Notes under the pieces: model-generated | What the model saw: only the letters and a program-made list of their open reading frames with translations | What the model was told of the DNA's origin: nothing | Databases searched by the model: none | Made by a program: the position numbers and the translations under genes | Part shown: one piece after another, positions 42,467 to 50,909 of the stretch | How the letters are laid out: every line of letters begins with the position of its first letter | Numbering within the stretch: the stretch's first letter is position 1 | Assembly (NCBI RefSeq): GCF_016916835.1 | Contig: NZ_JAFFIX010000018.1 | Location: 62,001-126,000 of the forward strand | DNA length: 64,000 bases | Direction of reading: 5' to 3' | DNA from: Actinacidiphila bryophytorum | GTDB taxonomy: Bacteria > Actinomycetota > Actinomycetes > Streptomycetales > Streptomycetaceae

Positions 42467-42510
42467 AAGGCCGGGCGGTACGCGGGTTTCCCCGCGTACC
42501 GCCCGGCCTT
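42467..42510 (+). terminator. Strong hairpin terminator after msiK
   Basis: A perfect 20-bp stem (42467-42486 with 42491-42510) around a TTTC loop, beginning AAGGCCGGGCGGTACGCGGG. It lies 34 nt beyond the msiK stop. Confidence 0.88.
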
Positions 42511-42661
42511 CGTCGTACGCCCCGCCGCCGGTCGCATACATCCGCATAACCGGCCTTTCGGATCCGTTCGTCAACATCCGAACGCCCCAGCAGCCGATTT
42601 CACTCCCTCGGGAGGGTGACTAAATGTCGCCAAATCATCACCAGTCGCTACGATCCGAGGC

Positions 42662-43090
42662 GTGAACCAGGTAGCTCGCCGTCTCGGCAAGACATTCGCG
42701 CTCGTTCTCCCGGTCGTTCTCGTGCTGTCGGGAACGCTCGCCGTCACCCGCGTCCCGTGGGCCGTCTCCTCCTCCGACGCGCAGGTGCTGACCGCCTCCG
42801 CCAAGAGCAGGCAGGAAGTGGCCGCGGAGGCTGCCGCCAAGGCGCCGCAGGAGGCGCTGCGCTCGCGTCTGCTGGCCGAACTGCAGGAGAAGGACCCGGG
42901 AGTGGCGCTGACCGACCTCCAGGTCGCCATGGCCCGTCAGCCGTCGCTCGCCAAGTACTGCGTGTCCATCGCGCGTTCGCTGGGCCGCGCGGCCGTGGCG
43001 AAGTACGACGGCGCCACGCAGCGCGCCCAGTCGTGGTCGCGCCCGGTGTGCGACACCGCCTTCGCGACGGGCGTCGCCTCGGTCGGCTGA
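42662..43090 (+). CDS. Hypothetical secreted or membrane-anchored protein
   Basis: A 142-residue protein with a basic start and a hydrophobic segment (FALVLPVVLVLSGTLAV) followed by a helical, Ala-rich domain. Two cysteines (YCVSIAR and VCDTAF) could form a disulfide outside the cell. Starts at GTG 42662. I know similar proteins in streptomycetes but no function. A hairpin follows at 43134. Confidence 0.75.
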   Translation: MNQVARRLGKTFALVLPVVLVLSGTLAVTRVPWAVSSSDAQVLTASAKSRQEVAAEAAAKAPQEALRSRLLAELQEKDPGVALTDLQVAMARQPSLAKYCVSIARSLGRAAVAKYDGATQRAQSWSRPVCDTAFATGVASVG

Positions 43091-43133
43091 ACGCCGCCCG
43101 ACCGGTGGGACGCTGAGCGCCGCATGATCAGCG

Positions 43134-43160
43134 GGGCGGGGTACGGGCCGTACCCCGCCC
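43134..43160. terminator. GC-rich hairpin after hypothetical gene
   Basis: GGGCGGGGTACGG at 43134-43146 pairs with CCGTACCCCGCCC at 43148-43160. It lies between the hypothetical gene and the nucleotidyltransferase gene. Confidence 0.6.
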
Positions 43161-43183
43161 CCGGCGTCGCATAGGGTCGCTGC

Positions 43184-43924
43184 ATGACGCACGACACCAC
43201 CCCGCACGAGGTCGTCCCGGTCACGCAGGCCGTGATCCTGGCCGGCGGGCAGGGCTCACGGCTCCGCCCGTACACCGACGACCGGCCCAAGCCGATGGTC
43301 GAGATCCCCGGTACGGGCACGCCGATCATCGGCCACCAGCTCGCCTGGCTCGCAGCGGAGGGCGTCACCGACGCCGTCGTCTCGTGCGGGCACCTCGCGG
43401 AGGTGCTCCAGGAGTGGCTGGACAGCACGCCGCTGCCGATGAAGGTGACCACCGTCGTCGAGCACGAGCCGCTCGGCCGCGGCGGCGGGCTGAAGTACGC
43501 CGCCGCGTCGCTGCCCCGGGCCGACGAGCCGTGGTACGCCACGAACGGCGACATCTGGACGCGCTTCTCGCTGCGCGACATGGCCGCCTTCCACAAGGAG
43601 CGCGACGCCGTCGCCACGCTCGCCCTCGCCAGGCCGCGGATTCCCTGGGGGGCCGTCGAGACCAACGAGTTCGGGCAGGTCCTGGACTTCATCGAGTCCC
43701 CGCCGTCGCCCTTCCTGATCAACGCGGGCGTGTACGTCTTCGCACCCGGCTTCACCGCGATGCTGCCCGACCTGGGCGACCACGAGCGCACCACCTTCCC
43801 CCGCCTGGCCAGGGAACGCCGGCTGGCCGGCTTCCCCATTCCGCAGGGCGCCTACTGGCGGGCGATCGACACGGCCAAGGATTTGCGCGAGGCGGCCAGG
43901 GAATTGGGCGCCGCGCCCGTCTGA
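43184..43924 (+). CDS. Sugar-1-phosphate nucleotidyltransferase
   Basis: A 246-residue nucleotidyltransferase. QAVILAGGQGSRLRPYTDDRPKPMV is the full nucleotide-binding signature, followed by GHLAEVLQEWL, EHEPLGRGGGLKYA and NGDIWTRF with the metal-binding Asp. It would make an NDP-sugar (GDP-mannose-like, judging by the nearest family). Only the catalytic domain is present, without a left-handed helix domain. ATG 43184 lacks a strong ribosome site. Confidence 0.87.
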   Translation: MTHDTTPHEVVPVTQAVILAGGQGSRLRPYTDDRPKPMVEIPGTGTPIIGHQLAWLAAEGVTDAVVSCGHLAEVLQEWLDSTPLPMKVTTVVEHEPLGRGGGLKYAAASLPRADEPWYATNGDIWTRFSLRDMAAFHKERDAVATLALARPRIPWGAVETNEFGQVLDFIESPPSPFLINAGVYVFAPGFTAMLPDLGDHERTTFPRLARERRLAGFPIPQGAYWRAIDTAKDLREAARELGAAPV

Positions 43925-43963
43925 GAGGGGTGCGTCTCCCCGGCGGGGGCCGTTACGACCACG

Positions 43964-44259
43964 GTGGCTGCCACTTGCGGTGGGCGGACACCTCTCCGCC
44001 CGTGGGGGCTTGGGGCGCAGTTCCCCGCGCCCCCGACGTGGCTGCCACTCGCAGTGGGCGGACGCCTCTCCGCCCGTGGGGGCTTGGCGCGCAGTTCCCC
44101 GCGCCCCCCCACGTGGCTGCCACTCGCAGTGGGCGGACACCTCTCCGCCCGTGGGGGCTTGGCGCGCAGTTCCCCGCCCCCCCCACGTGGTTGCCACTCG
44201 CGGTGGGCGGACACCTCTCCGCCCGTGGGGGCTTGGCGCGCAGTTCCCCGCGCCCCCGA
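43964..44259. repeat. Four tandem copies of a 74-75 bp intergenic repeat
   Basis: Copies start at 43964, 44038, 44113 and 44187. Each contains GGGCGGACACCTCTCCGCCC, a hairpin, then GTGGGGGCTTGG and GCGCAGTTCCCCGCGCCCCC. The last part matches a family of short intergenic repeats often seen in streptomycetes. It lies between convergent genes and may act as a terminator or simply be a dispersed element. Confidence 0.9.
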
Positions 44260-44382
44260 AGACGCTCACCCCTCCCCGGGGACGGAAAGGCCGGCACCCC
44301 GCGGCCCTGAGAACGCTCACCCCGGGGACGGGAAGGCCGGGTCCCCGCGGCCGGGCAAGGGCGCGGGGATCGGTGGGGGGCG

Positions 44383-46017
44383 TCAGGCTGTCGGGGGCTG
44401 TGGGGACGGGGCGCCGAGGAGCGGGGCGCCCAGGAGGCCGCCGATGGCGCCCTGGGTGGGCTTGTCGGCCGGCGGCGGCGGGGGCGGCGGTGCCGCGTGG
44501 GTCGGGGGCGGCGCCGCGGGCGGCTGGGAGGGCGTGGAGTGGCCGCCGGAGCCGCCGGAGCCGCCGGAGGAGCCCGAGGAGCCGCCGCTGCCGGTCGTGG
44601 CGGTGCTTCCGGGGGTACGGGTGCGGCCGGGGGCCGTGGTGGGCGCCTGGGCGGTCGCGGACGCGTCCGGCCCCTTCTTCTTCTTGGCCTTGGCCGACGC
44701 ACTCGGCGCCGGCGCCGTGGACTCCGGTCCCGCGTCGTCGCCGGAGACCTCGGGCAGCGGGACGCCGGGCAGGTTGTTGACGGGCGGGGCGGTCGGCCCG
44801 GCCGGGCGCTGGGCGGGGGCGGTGGTGGCCCGTACCGCGGCACCCAGGACCGAGCCGAGCAGCAGGGTGCAGCCGACGATGACAGTGCCGAGCACGACAC
44901 CGCGCCGCAGCACGTACCGGCGCAGGTCCCACAGGCCGACCCGGGGGCCGAGGCGGCGCCAGGCGTCGGCGGCGAGCTTGCCGTCGATGGAGTAGACGGG
45001 GGCGCCGGCGATGACCAGCGGGCTCCAGGCGGCGAGGTAGATGAAGTCGGGGGCGTCGTAGACCGGGACGGTGCGCCAGCTCACGGTGACGAGCAGGGCG
45101 ATGGACAGTGCGGCGCCGACGCTCGCGGCGACCCGCTGCCACAGGCCGCAGACGGTCAGGACGCCGACGACGACCTGGAGGAAGGCGATGCTCAGGCCCG
45201 CGCCCACCGGGTGGTTGAGCGCGGCGTCCCGCAGCGGTTCCGCCGCGGCCCAGGGGTGCAGCGAGGCCAGCCAGGTGACCATGGAGCCGCGCTCGCCGCC
45301 GTCGAAGTAGACGCGGTCGCACAGCTTGCCCATGCCGGCGTAGATCGACACGAAGCCGAGGAAGATCCGCAGCGGCAGCAGCACGATGCCGAGGTTCATC
45401 CGGCGGTGCGGGTACCAGGCGTGCTTGACGAAGTCGCCGTTGCCCTTGCGCGGCCTGCGCTCGGGTTCCGCGTCGCCGGGGGCGTCCTCCTCCGGGTAGG
45501 GGTCGCCGCGGTAGCCGACCAGCGGCTCGTCGTCCTCGTCGTAGGCGCCGCGCGCCGGCCGTACGCCCGACAGCAGGCCGGTGGGCTCCTGGCCGCTGCG
45601 CGGGCCGACGACGGTCGGGACGGCCGGCGGGAGCACCGTGGTGTCGTCGATACGCGGCAGCACCTGGGTGGCCGCGCCCGCGCTGCCGTCCCCGTCGCCG
45701 GCCCGCCGCACCGCCTGCAGCAGCTGGCCCGCCAGCGGGTCGTCGGGCTCGGTGCGGCCGGACCACACCACGGGGGCGAGCTTCCGGCGTCCCTGGGCTC
45801 CCGCGCCCGCGTGCTGCGGGGCTGCCGCGATCCGGCTGGTGTCGCCGAGCCGCAGGGAGCGGGTCGAGGTCCTTCCCAGCTGCACACGGAAGCTCGCATG
45901 GGTGACGATGACCTGCGCGGGGTCGCTCGGCACCCGTGCCATCGTCATGACCGGCTCGTCGAATCCGGGCGTCCCTCCCCCCGTGGAGGGGCGGGGTGTT
46001 CTGGTGTCCACACTCAT
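44383..46017 (-). CDS. DoxX-family membrane protein with long disordered tails
   Basis: A 544-residue protein. Residues 1-205 are polar and disordered; 206-390 contain a DoxX-type four-helix membrane domain (RIFLGFVSIYAGMGKLCDRVYF, PVGAGLSIAFLQVVVGVLTV); one further membrane segment near 385-405 (GTVIVGCTLLLGSVLGAAV) leads to an extracellular Pro/Ser/Gly-rich tail. DoxX proteins take part in redox or oxidative-stress functions. The long tails are unusual for the family and may bind other proteins at either membrane face. ATG 46017 is used. Confidence 0.85.
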   Translation of the reverse strand: MSVDTRTPRPSTGGGTPGFDEPVMTMARVPSDPAQVIVTHASFRVQLGRTSTRSLRLGDTSRIAAAPQHAGAGAQGRRKLAPVVWSGRTEPDDPLAGQLLQAVRRAGDGDGSAGAATQVLPRIDDTTVLPPAVPTVVGPRSGQEPTGLLSGVRPARGAYDEDDEPLVGYRGDPYPEEDAPGDAEPERRPRKGNGDFVKHAWYPHRRMNLGIVLLPLRIFLGFVSIYAGMGKLCDRVYFDGGERGSMVTWLASLHPWAAAEPLRDAALNHPVGAGLSIAFLQVVVGVLTVCGLWQRVAASVGAALSIALLVTVSWRTVPVYDAPDFIYLAAWSPLVIAGAPVYSIDGKLAADAWRRLGPRVGLWDLRRYVLRRGVVLGTVIVGCTLLLGSVLGAAVRATTAPAQRPAGPTAPPVNNLPGVPLPEVSGDDAGPESTAPAPSASAKAKKKKGPDASATAQAPTTAPGRTRTPGSTATTGSGGSSGSSGGSGGSGGHSTPSQPPAAPPPTHAAPPPPPPPADKPTQGAIGGLLGAPLLGAPSPQPPTA

Positions 46018-46151
46018 CTAACCGAGTGACGGACGTTTAGGACACTGCCTGACGGGGGCTCCGATGTCCGAGACGCGTCAATCGCACCGAGCCCGTATGA
46101 TGCGCGCCGGCCGTCCGCGTACAGGCGCCCGTGCCCGTCCGGCGAGAAGGC

Positions 46152-47108
46152 TCAGGCGCGGCGCCGTGCCGCCTCGTAGAGGACCACGCCGGCCGCGACG
46201 CCCGCGTTCAGGGACTCCGCCGCGCCCCCCGGCATCGGGATGCGGACCAGCAGGTCGCAGGTCTCGCCGACCAGCCGCGACAGGCCCTTGCCCTCGCTGC
46301 CCGCGACGATGACGACGGGACCGGTGAGCGCTTCGAGGTCGTAGAGGTCGACGTCGCCGTCCGCGGCCAGGCCGACGACGGTCAGGCCGGCCTTGCGGTA
46401 CGCCTCAAGGGTGCGGGTCAGATTGGTGGCGCGGGCCACGGGGACGCGGGCCGCGGTGCCGGCCGAGGTCTTCCAGGCGCCCGCGGTCATACCGGCGGCA
46501 CGCCGCTCGGGCACCACGACGCCGTGGCCGCCGAAGGCCGCGACGGACCGCACGACGGCACCGAGGTTGCGCGGGTCGGTGACCCCGTCGAGGGCGACGA
46601 TCAGCGGCTCGTCGCGCTGGTCCGCGGCCTCGGCGAGCAGGTCGTCGGGGTGGGCGTACTCGTACGGCGGGATCTGCAGCACCAGGCCCTGGTGGTTCAG
46701 GCCCGCGGTGAGCCGGTCCAGCTCTGGCCTGGGCGCCTCAAGGAGCGGCACCCCGCGGTCGGTGGCCAGCTGCAGCGCCTCGCGCACCCGGTCGTCGTTG
46801 TCGATGAACTGCTGGACGTACACCGCGGTCGCCGGGATGTCGGCACGCAGCGCCTCGACCACCGGGTTGCGGCCGACGACCATCTCGGACGTCGACTTGG
46901 CGCCGCGGCCCGAGGGGCGGCGGGACTGGCCGGAGACCTTGCGGGCCTGCGCGGTCGCGATGCGGTTCTTCTTGTGGCCCTTGCGCGCCTCGGCGGGCGG
47001 CGTCGGGCCCTTGCCCTCAAGGCCCTTGCGGCGCTGCCCGCCGCTGCCGACCGTGGCGCCCTTCTTGTTGGTCGTACGGCGGTTCCTGCGCTGGCTGTTG
47101 CCGGCCAT
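46152..47108 (-). CDS. rlmB: 23S rRNA (guanosine-2251-2'-O)-methyltransferase RlmB
   Basis: A 318-residue SpoU/TrmH-family enzyme. The first 75 residues are a basic, disordered extension common in actinobacteria. Then come the substrate-binding L30e-like domain (VVGRNPVVEALRADIPATAV) and the knotted methyltransferase domain with motif 1 (LDGVTDPRNLGAVVRSVAAFG), motif 2 (VVIVAGSEGKGLSRL) and motif 3 (IPMPGGAAESLNAGVAAGV). It lies 158 nt behind cysS, the usual neighbour. Confidence 0.93.
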   Translation of the reverse strand: MAGNSQRRNRRTTNKKGATVGSGGQRRKGLEGKGPTPPAEARKGHKKNRIATAQARKVSGQSRRPSGRGAKSTSEMVVGRNPVVEALRADIPATAVYVQQFIDNDDRVREALQLATDRGVPLLEAPRPELDRLTAGLNHQGLVLQIPPYEYAHPDDLLAEAADQRDEPLIVALDGVTDPRNLGAVVRSVAAFGGHGVVVPERRAAGMTAGAWKTSAGTAARVPVARATNLTRTLEAYRKAGLTVVGLAADGDVDLYDLEALTGPVVIVAGSEGKGLSRLVGETCDLLVRIPMPGGAAESLNAGVAAGVVLYEAARRRA

Positions 47109-47266
47109 GGAGCACTCTCACTTCTGTCTCTACGTCTCGGCGTCGCCCACGTCCTGGTGTCGGCGCGCCGTATGTCTTGTGCCCGCGGCGGGCGGGGCGG
47201 TCGGGCGGGGTCCCGCCCCGGGGTGCGGCCCGCCGCGCCTTCAGCGCCGCGGCGGCCGTCCCGGGT

Positions 47267-48658
47267 TCAGCCCCGCAGTGTCCACCGCGAACCGGTCGGG
47301 GTGTCCTCGATCTCCAGGCCCGCCTGGACGAGCTGGTCGCGGATCGCGTCGGCGGTCGCGTAGTCCTTGCGGGACCGCGCCGACTGCCGCTGCTGGAGCA
47401 CCAGCTGGACGAGCGAGTCCACGACGCCGTGCAGGTCGTCGCCGCGGTCCGCGCCGGTCCAGTGCGGGTCGAGCGGGTCGAGGCCCAGCACTCCGAGCAT
47501 CGCACGGACCTCGGCGAGACGCGCGACCGCCGTCTCCTTGTCGTCGGCGGTGAGCGCGCTGTTGCCCTGCCTGACCGTGGTGTGCACCACGGCCAGCGCC
47601 TGCGGTACGCCCAAGTCGTCGTCCATCGCCTCGGCGAAGGCCGGCGGCACCTCGGCCGCGGGCTCCACGTGCCCGGCCTTCTCCACCACCCGCTGCACGA
47701 AGCCCTCGATCCGCGCGAACGCGGACTCGGCCTCGCGCAGGGCCTCCTCGCTGTACTCGATCATCGACCGGTAGTGCGGGGTGCCCAGGTAGTAGCGCAG
47801 CACGATCGGGCGCCAGCGCTGCACCATCTCCGAGACCAGCACGGAGTTGCCGAGCGACTTGCTCATCTTCTCGCCGCTCATGGTGACCCACGCGTTGTGC
47901 ACCCAGTAGCGGGCGAACTCGTCGCCGTACGCCTTAGCCTGGGCGATCTCGTTCTCGTGGTGCGGGAAGATCAGGTCGATGCCGCCGCCGTGGATGTCGA
48001 AGACCGGGCCGAGGTACTTGTGCACCATGGCCGAGCACTCCAGGTGCCAGCCGGGCCGGCCGCGGCCCCACGGGGTCTCCCAGGACGGCTCGCCGGGCTT
48101 GGCGGCCTTCCACATGGCGAAGTCGCGGTGGTCGCGCTTGCCGGTCTCGCCCTCGCTCTCGGGCTGGCGCAGGTTGTCCAGCTCCTGGTTGGACAGCTCC
48201 AGGTAGCCGGGGAAGGAGCGCACGTCGAAGTAGACGTTGCCGTCGGCGACGTAGGCGTGGCCGCGCTCGATCAGGCCGCGCATCATCTCGATCATCTCGG
48301 GCACGTGGCCGGTGGCCCGCGGCTCGTACGTGGGCGGCAGGCAGCCCAGCACGTCGTAGCCGCTGCCGAAGGCGCGCTCGTTCTCGTACCCGATGGACCA
48401 CCAGGGGCGCCCCTGGTCGGCGGCCTTGCGCAGGATCTTGTCGTCGATGTCGGTCACGTTGCGGACGAAGGTGACGTCGTAGCCGCGGTGCCGGAACCAG
48501 CGCCGCAGGATGTCGAAGTTCAGTCCCGACCTGATGTGGCCGATGTGCGGTGCCGCCTGCACGGTGGCGCCACACAGGTAGATCGAGACGCAGCCCGGCG
48601 TGAGCGGGACGAAGTCACGGACCTGGCGCGCGTTGGTGTCGTACAGGCGAATAGTCAC
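47267..48658 (-). CDS. cysS: Cysteinyl-tRNA synthetase
   Basis: A 463-residue class I synthetase, full length. HIGH-type motif is PHIGHIRSG (near residues 37-45), zinc-binding residues include CGATV and HLECSAM and HHENE, and the KMSKS loop is KMSKSLGN. The C-terminal helical domain with the anticodon-binding tail ends TPTGSRWTLRG. It charges tRNA-Cys. It lies in the conserved run ispD-ispF-cysS-rlmB on one strand. Confidence 0.96.
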   Translation of the reverse strand: MTIRLYDTNARQVRDFVPLTPGCVSIYLCGATVQAAPHIGHIRSGLNFDILRRWFRHRGYDVTFVRNVTDIDDKILRKAADQGRPWWSIGYENERAFGSGYDVLGCLPPTYEPRATGHVPEMIEMMRGLIERGHAYVADGNVYFDVRSFPGYLELSNQELDNLRQPESEGETGKRDHRDFAMWKAAKPGEPSWETPWGRGRPGWHLECSAMVHKYLGPVFDIHGGGIDLIFPHHENEIAQAKAYGDEFARYWVHNAWVTMSGEKMSKSLGNSVLVSEMVQRWRPIVLRYYLGTPHYRSMIEYSEEALREAESAFARIEGFVQRVVEKAGHVEPAAEVPPAFAEAMDDDLGVPQALAVVHTTVRQGNSALTADDKETAVARLAEVRAMLGVLGLDPLDPHWTGADRGDDLHGVVDSLVQLVLQQRQSARSRKDYATADAIRDQLVQAGLEIEDTPTGSRWTLRG

Positions 48659-48688
48659 GCCTCAAGGGTAGTGGCCGTTGGGCCGTGC

Positions 48689-48720
48689 CTTGTGCGGTCT
48701 GCGGCAGCAGACCGCACAAG
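48689..48720. terminator. 14-bp stem hairpin between ispF and cysS
   Basis: CTTGTGCGGTCTGC at 48689-48702 pairs perfectly with GCAGACCGCACAAG at 48707-48720 around GGCA. It lies 66 nt after ispF and 31 nt before cysS. It could end the ispDF transcript or sit in the cysS leader. Confidence 0.65.
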
Positions 48721-48785
48721 TACTTGTCAGTGGCGCATGCGCTCAGGTCGACGGGCCTGCGCGGTCGGCCCGGCGGCGCGTGCGC

Positions 48786-49292
48786 TCAGGTGCGGCGCAC
48801 CACCAGGGCGGTCGCGATCGCCGCGAGGCCCTCGCCGCGGCCGGTCAGGCCGAGCCCGTCGGTCGTCGTGCCGGAGACCGACACCGGCGCACCGACCGCG
48901 GCCGACAGCGCGGCCTGCGCCTCGGCTCTGCGGGTGCCGATCTTCGGGCGCACCCCGATGACCTGGATGGCGACGTTGCCGACCTCGAAGCCGGCCGCCC
49001 GCACGATCCTGGCGGCCTCCGCGAGCAGCGTCGCCCCCGAGGCGCCGGCCCACTCGGGGCGGTCGGTGCCGAAGTGGGCGCCCAGGTCGCCGAGGCCGGC
49101 CGCGGAGAAGAGCGCGTCGCAGGCCGCGTGTGCGGCCACGTCGGCGTCCGAGTGCCCGGCCAGGCCGAAGGAGGCGCCCTCCCAGTGCAGCCCTGCGCAC
49201 CACAGCTCGCGCCCGGCCTCGAAGGCGTGGACGTCCGTCCCGATGCCGACCAGCGGCAGCAGCGGGGCCTGAGCGGTGTCGTCAGTGGCCAT
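48786..49292 (-). CDS. ispF: 2-C-methyl-D-erythritol 2,4-cyclodiphosphate synthase
   Basis: A 168-residue MEP-pathway enzyme that cyclises CDP-ME-2-phosphate, making isoprenoid precursors. GIGTDVHAFE with metal-binding Asp and His, LAGHSDADVAAHAACDA, GDLGAHFGTDRPEW, VIGVRPKIG and the C-terminal TTTDGLGLTGRGEGLAA are all in place. It overlaps ispD by 11 nt, giving translational coupling. Confidence 0.95.
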   Translation of the reverse strand: MATDDTAQAPLLPLVGIGTDVHAFEAGRELWCAGLHWEGASFGLAGHSDADVAAHAACDALFSAAGLGDLGAHFGTDRPEWAGASGATLLAEAARIVRAAGFEVGNVAIQVIGVRPKIGTRRAEAQAALSAAVGAPVSVSGTTTDGLGLTGRGEGLAAIATALVVRRT

Positions 49293-49983
49293 TGGCCCTC
49301 CTGCGTGCCAGTACGGCCTCGGCCAGGACCAGGTCGAGCGGCCTGGTGACCTTGAAGGCCTCCTCGTGCCCGGGGACGACGAGGACGGGGACGCCCGTCT
49401 GTTCGACCATGCCCGCGTCGTCGGTGACCGCGCCGGTGACCGTGGCGTGCGCCTTGGCCAGGACGGCCCGGTCGAAGCCCTGCGGGGTCTGCACGGCCCG
49501 CAGCAGGGCACGCTGCGGGGTCCCGGTGACCGCGCCGGTCTCCGGGTCGACGCTCTTGACGGTGTCGGCCAGCGGCAGCCCCGGTACGACGGCGGGGGCG
49601 CCGCCCCTGACGGCGTCCACGACGGCCTCGACGGTCTCGACCGGCACCAGCGGGCGGGCCGCGTCGTGGACGAGGACGACGTCGACGTCGTCGGGCAGCG
49701 CGGCCAGGCCGAGCCGGACGGAGTCCTGGCGCTCCTCCCCGCCGGGCACGACCCTTATGTCGGTGGACTCGGGCAGCCCGTTGGCGTCGAGCAGCGCACG
49801 GACCTCGGCGGCGCCGTCCGGCGGCGCGACCACCACGATGACGGTGACGGCCCTGGCGCGGGCCATCGCACGGACCGCGTGGACCAGGATGGGGACCCCG
49901 GCGAGAGTGCGCAGCGCCTTGGGCGCGCCGGGGCCGAGCCGGACGCCACGTCCGGCGGCGGGAATGACGGCTGCGGTACGCAG
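49282..49983 (-). CDS. ispD: 2-C-methyl-D-erythritol 4-phosphate cytidylyltransferase, apparent CTG start
   Basis: A 233-residue cytidylyltransferase of the MEP pathway. The frame supplies the whole CTP site RTAAVIPAAGRGVRLGPGAP followed by KALRTLAGVPILVHAVRAMA, then VVVAPPDG, PGGEERQDSVRLGL, LVHDAARPLVP and a C-terminal GHEEAFKVTRPLDLVLAE. The first in-frame ATG is at 49866, inside the domain; using it would delete the catalytic Arg/Lys segment. The only initiation signal in this frame is AAGGA 7 nt before CTG 49983, so a CTG start is proposed. Overlaps ispF. Confidence 0.85.
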   Translation of the reverse strand: MRTAAVIPAAGRGVRLGPGAPKALRTLAGVPILVHAVRAMARARAVTVIVVVAPPDGAAEVRALLDANGLPESTDIRVVPGGEERQDSVRLGLAALPDDVDVVLVHDAARPLVPVETVEAVVDAVRGGAPAVVPGLPLADTVKSVDPETGAVTGTPQRALLRAVQTPQGFDRAVLAKAHATVTGAVTDDAGMVEQTGVPVLVVPGHEEAFKVTRPLDLVLAEAVLARRRANGH

Positions 49984-50188
49984 GTTTGTGTCCTTGTATG
50001 AGATGGGTATCGCTTGGAGGTGCCCCCGGGCCGAACGGCCGGGCGGCGCCCCCGGGCGAAGTCAGGGGGTGGATCACCGGGCGAAGCCCGGGAGTCGGGG
50101 CACGGTAGTCCGGAGGACCCCTTCCGTGAAGTCCTCAGGGAAGACCGTAGCGCCCGGCACGAGCGAAGGCGTGGCCGACGGGGTGCAT

Positions 50189-50221
50189 CCAAGTGCACGC
50201 CAAGTGCCTGCCAAGTGCACG
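50189..50221. repeat. Three tandem 11-bp units upstream of ispD
   Basis: CCAAGTGCACG, CCAAGTGCCTG, CCAAGTGCACG occur back to back in the 443-bp gap between ispD and carD. The rest of the gap shows no gene. A role in promoter control of ispD is possible. Confidence 0.7.
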
Positions 50222-50426
50222 CATGGTTCGCCCCGGCCTTGCGGCCCCGCGACCGCACGGCGGGGCCGGCACATGCCGCAGCACCCGGCGGTGATACTGA
50301 GCCGGGTGCCGCGGCAGGGTCCCTCGGGGGTCGTCCGAGGGTTTGCGTCTGCGTAAGTCAGTACGTCACGGCAGCGTGGGTGGCGCTGGAGGGACGCGAC
50401 ACGAGAACGTCCGGAAAGGGACGGTC

Positions 50427-50909
50427 TTACGACGCGAGGACTTCGTCGAGCAGGGCCTCGGCCTTGTCCTCGTTGGTGTTCTCGGCCAGTGCGAGTTCGC
50501 TGACCAGGATCTGCCGGGCCTTGGCGAGCATGCGCTTCTCGCCGGCCGACAGGCCGCGCTCGCGCTCGCGGCGCCACAGGTCGCGGACGACTTCCGCCAC
50601 CTTGATGACATCGCCCGAAGCGAGCTTCTCCAGATTTGCCTTGTATCGGCGGGACCAGTTGGTCGGCTCTTCGGTGTACGGCGCGCGCAGCACCTCGAAG
50701 ACCCGATCCAGACCCTCCTGACCGACCACGTCGCGTACGCCGACGAACTCCGCATTGTCCGCGGGTACGCGCACCGTCAAGTCGCCCTGAGCGACCTTGA
50801 GCACCAAGTAGGTCTTGTCCACGCCTTTGATCTGGCGAATTTCGATAGCCTCGATCAGCGCGGCCCCGTGATGGGGATAGACCACGGTGTCGCCAACCTT
50901 GAACGTCAT
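50427..50909 (-). CDS. carD: CarD/CdnL-type RNA polymerase-binding regulator
   Basis: A 160-residue transcription factor. The N-terminal CarD_TRCF-like domain (FKVGDTVVYPHHGAALIEAI, LTVRVPADNAEFVGVRDVV) binds the RNA polymerase beta subunit, and the C-terminal helices (NWSRRYKANLEKLASGD, EVVRDLWRRERERGLS, EKRMLAKARQIL) contact the promoter fork. It supports rRNA and other promoters and is usually essential in actinobacteria. It lies next to ispD as in other streptomycetes. Confidence 0.95.
   Translation of the reverse strand: MTFKVGDTVVYPHHGAALIEAIEIRQIKGVDKTYLVLKVAQGDLTVRVPADNAEFVGVRDVVGQEGLDRVFEVLRAPYTEEPTNWSRRYKANLEKLASGDVIKVAEVVRDLWRRERERGLSAGEKRMLAKARQILVSELALAENTNEDKAEALLDEVLAS

Noticed and set aside
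43950..44270. CRISPR array suspected from regular repeats
   Set aside because: The units are contiguous 74-75 bp tandem repeats with no unique spacers and no cas genes nearby.
49282..49866. ispD starting at ATG 49866
   Set aside because: It would remove the IPAAGRG nucleotide-binding segment and the Lys of the active site, which are encoded in frame just upstream.
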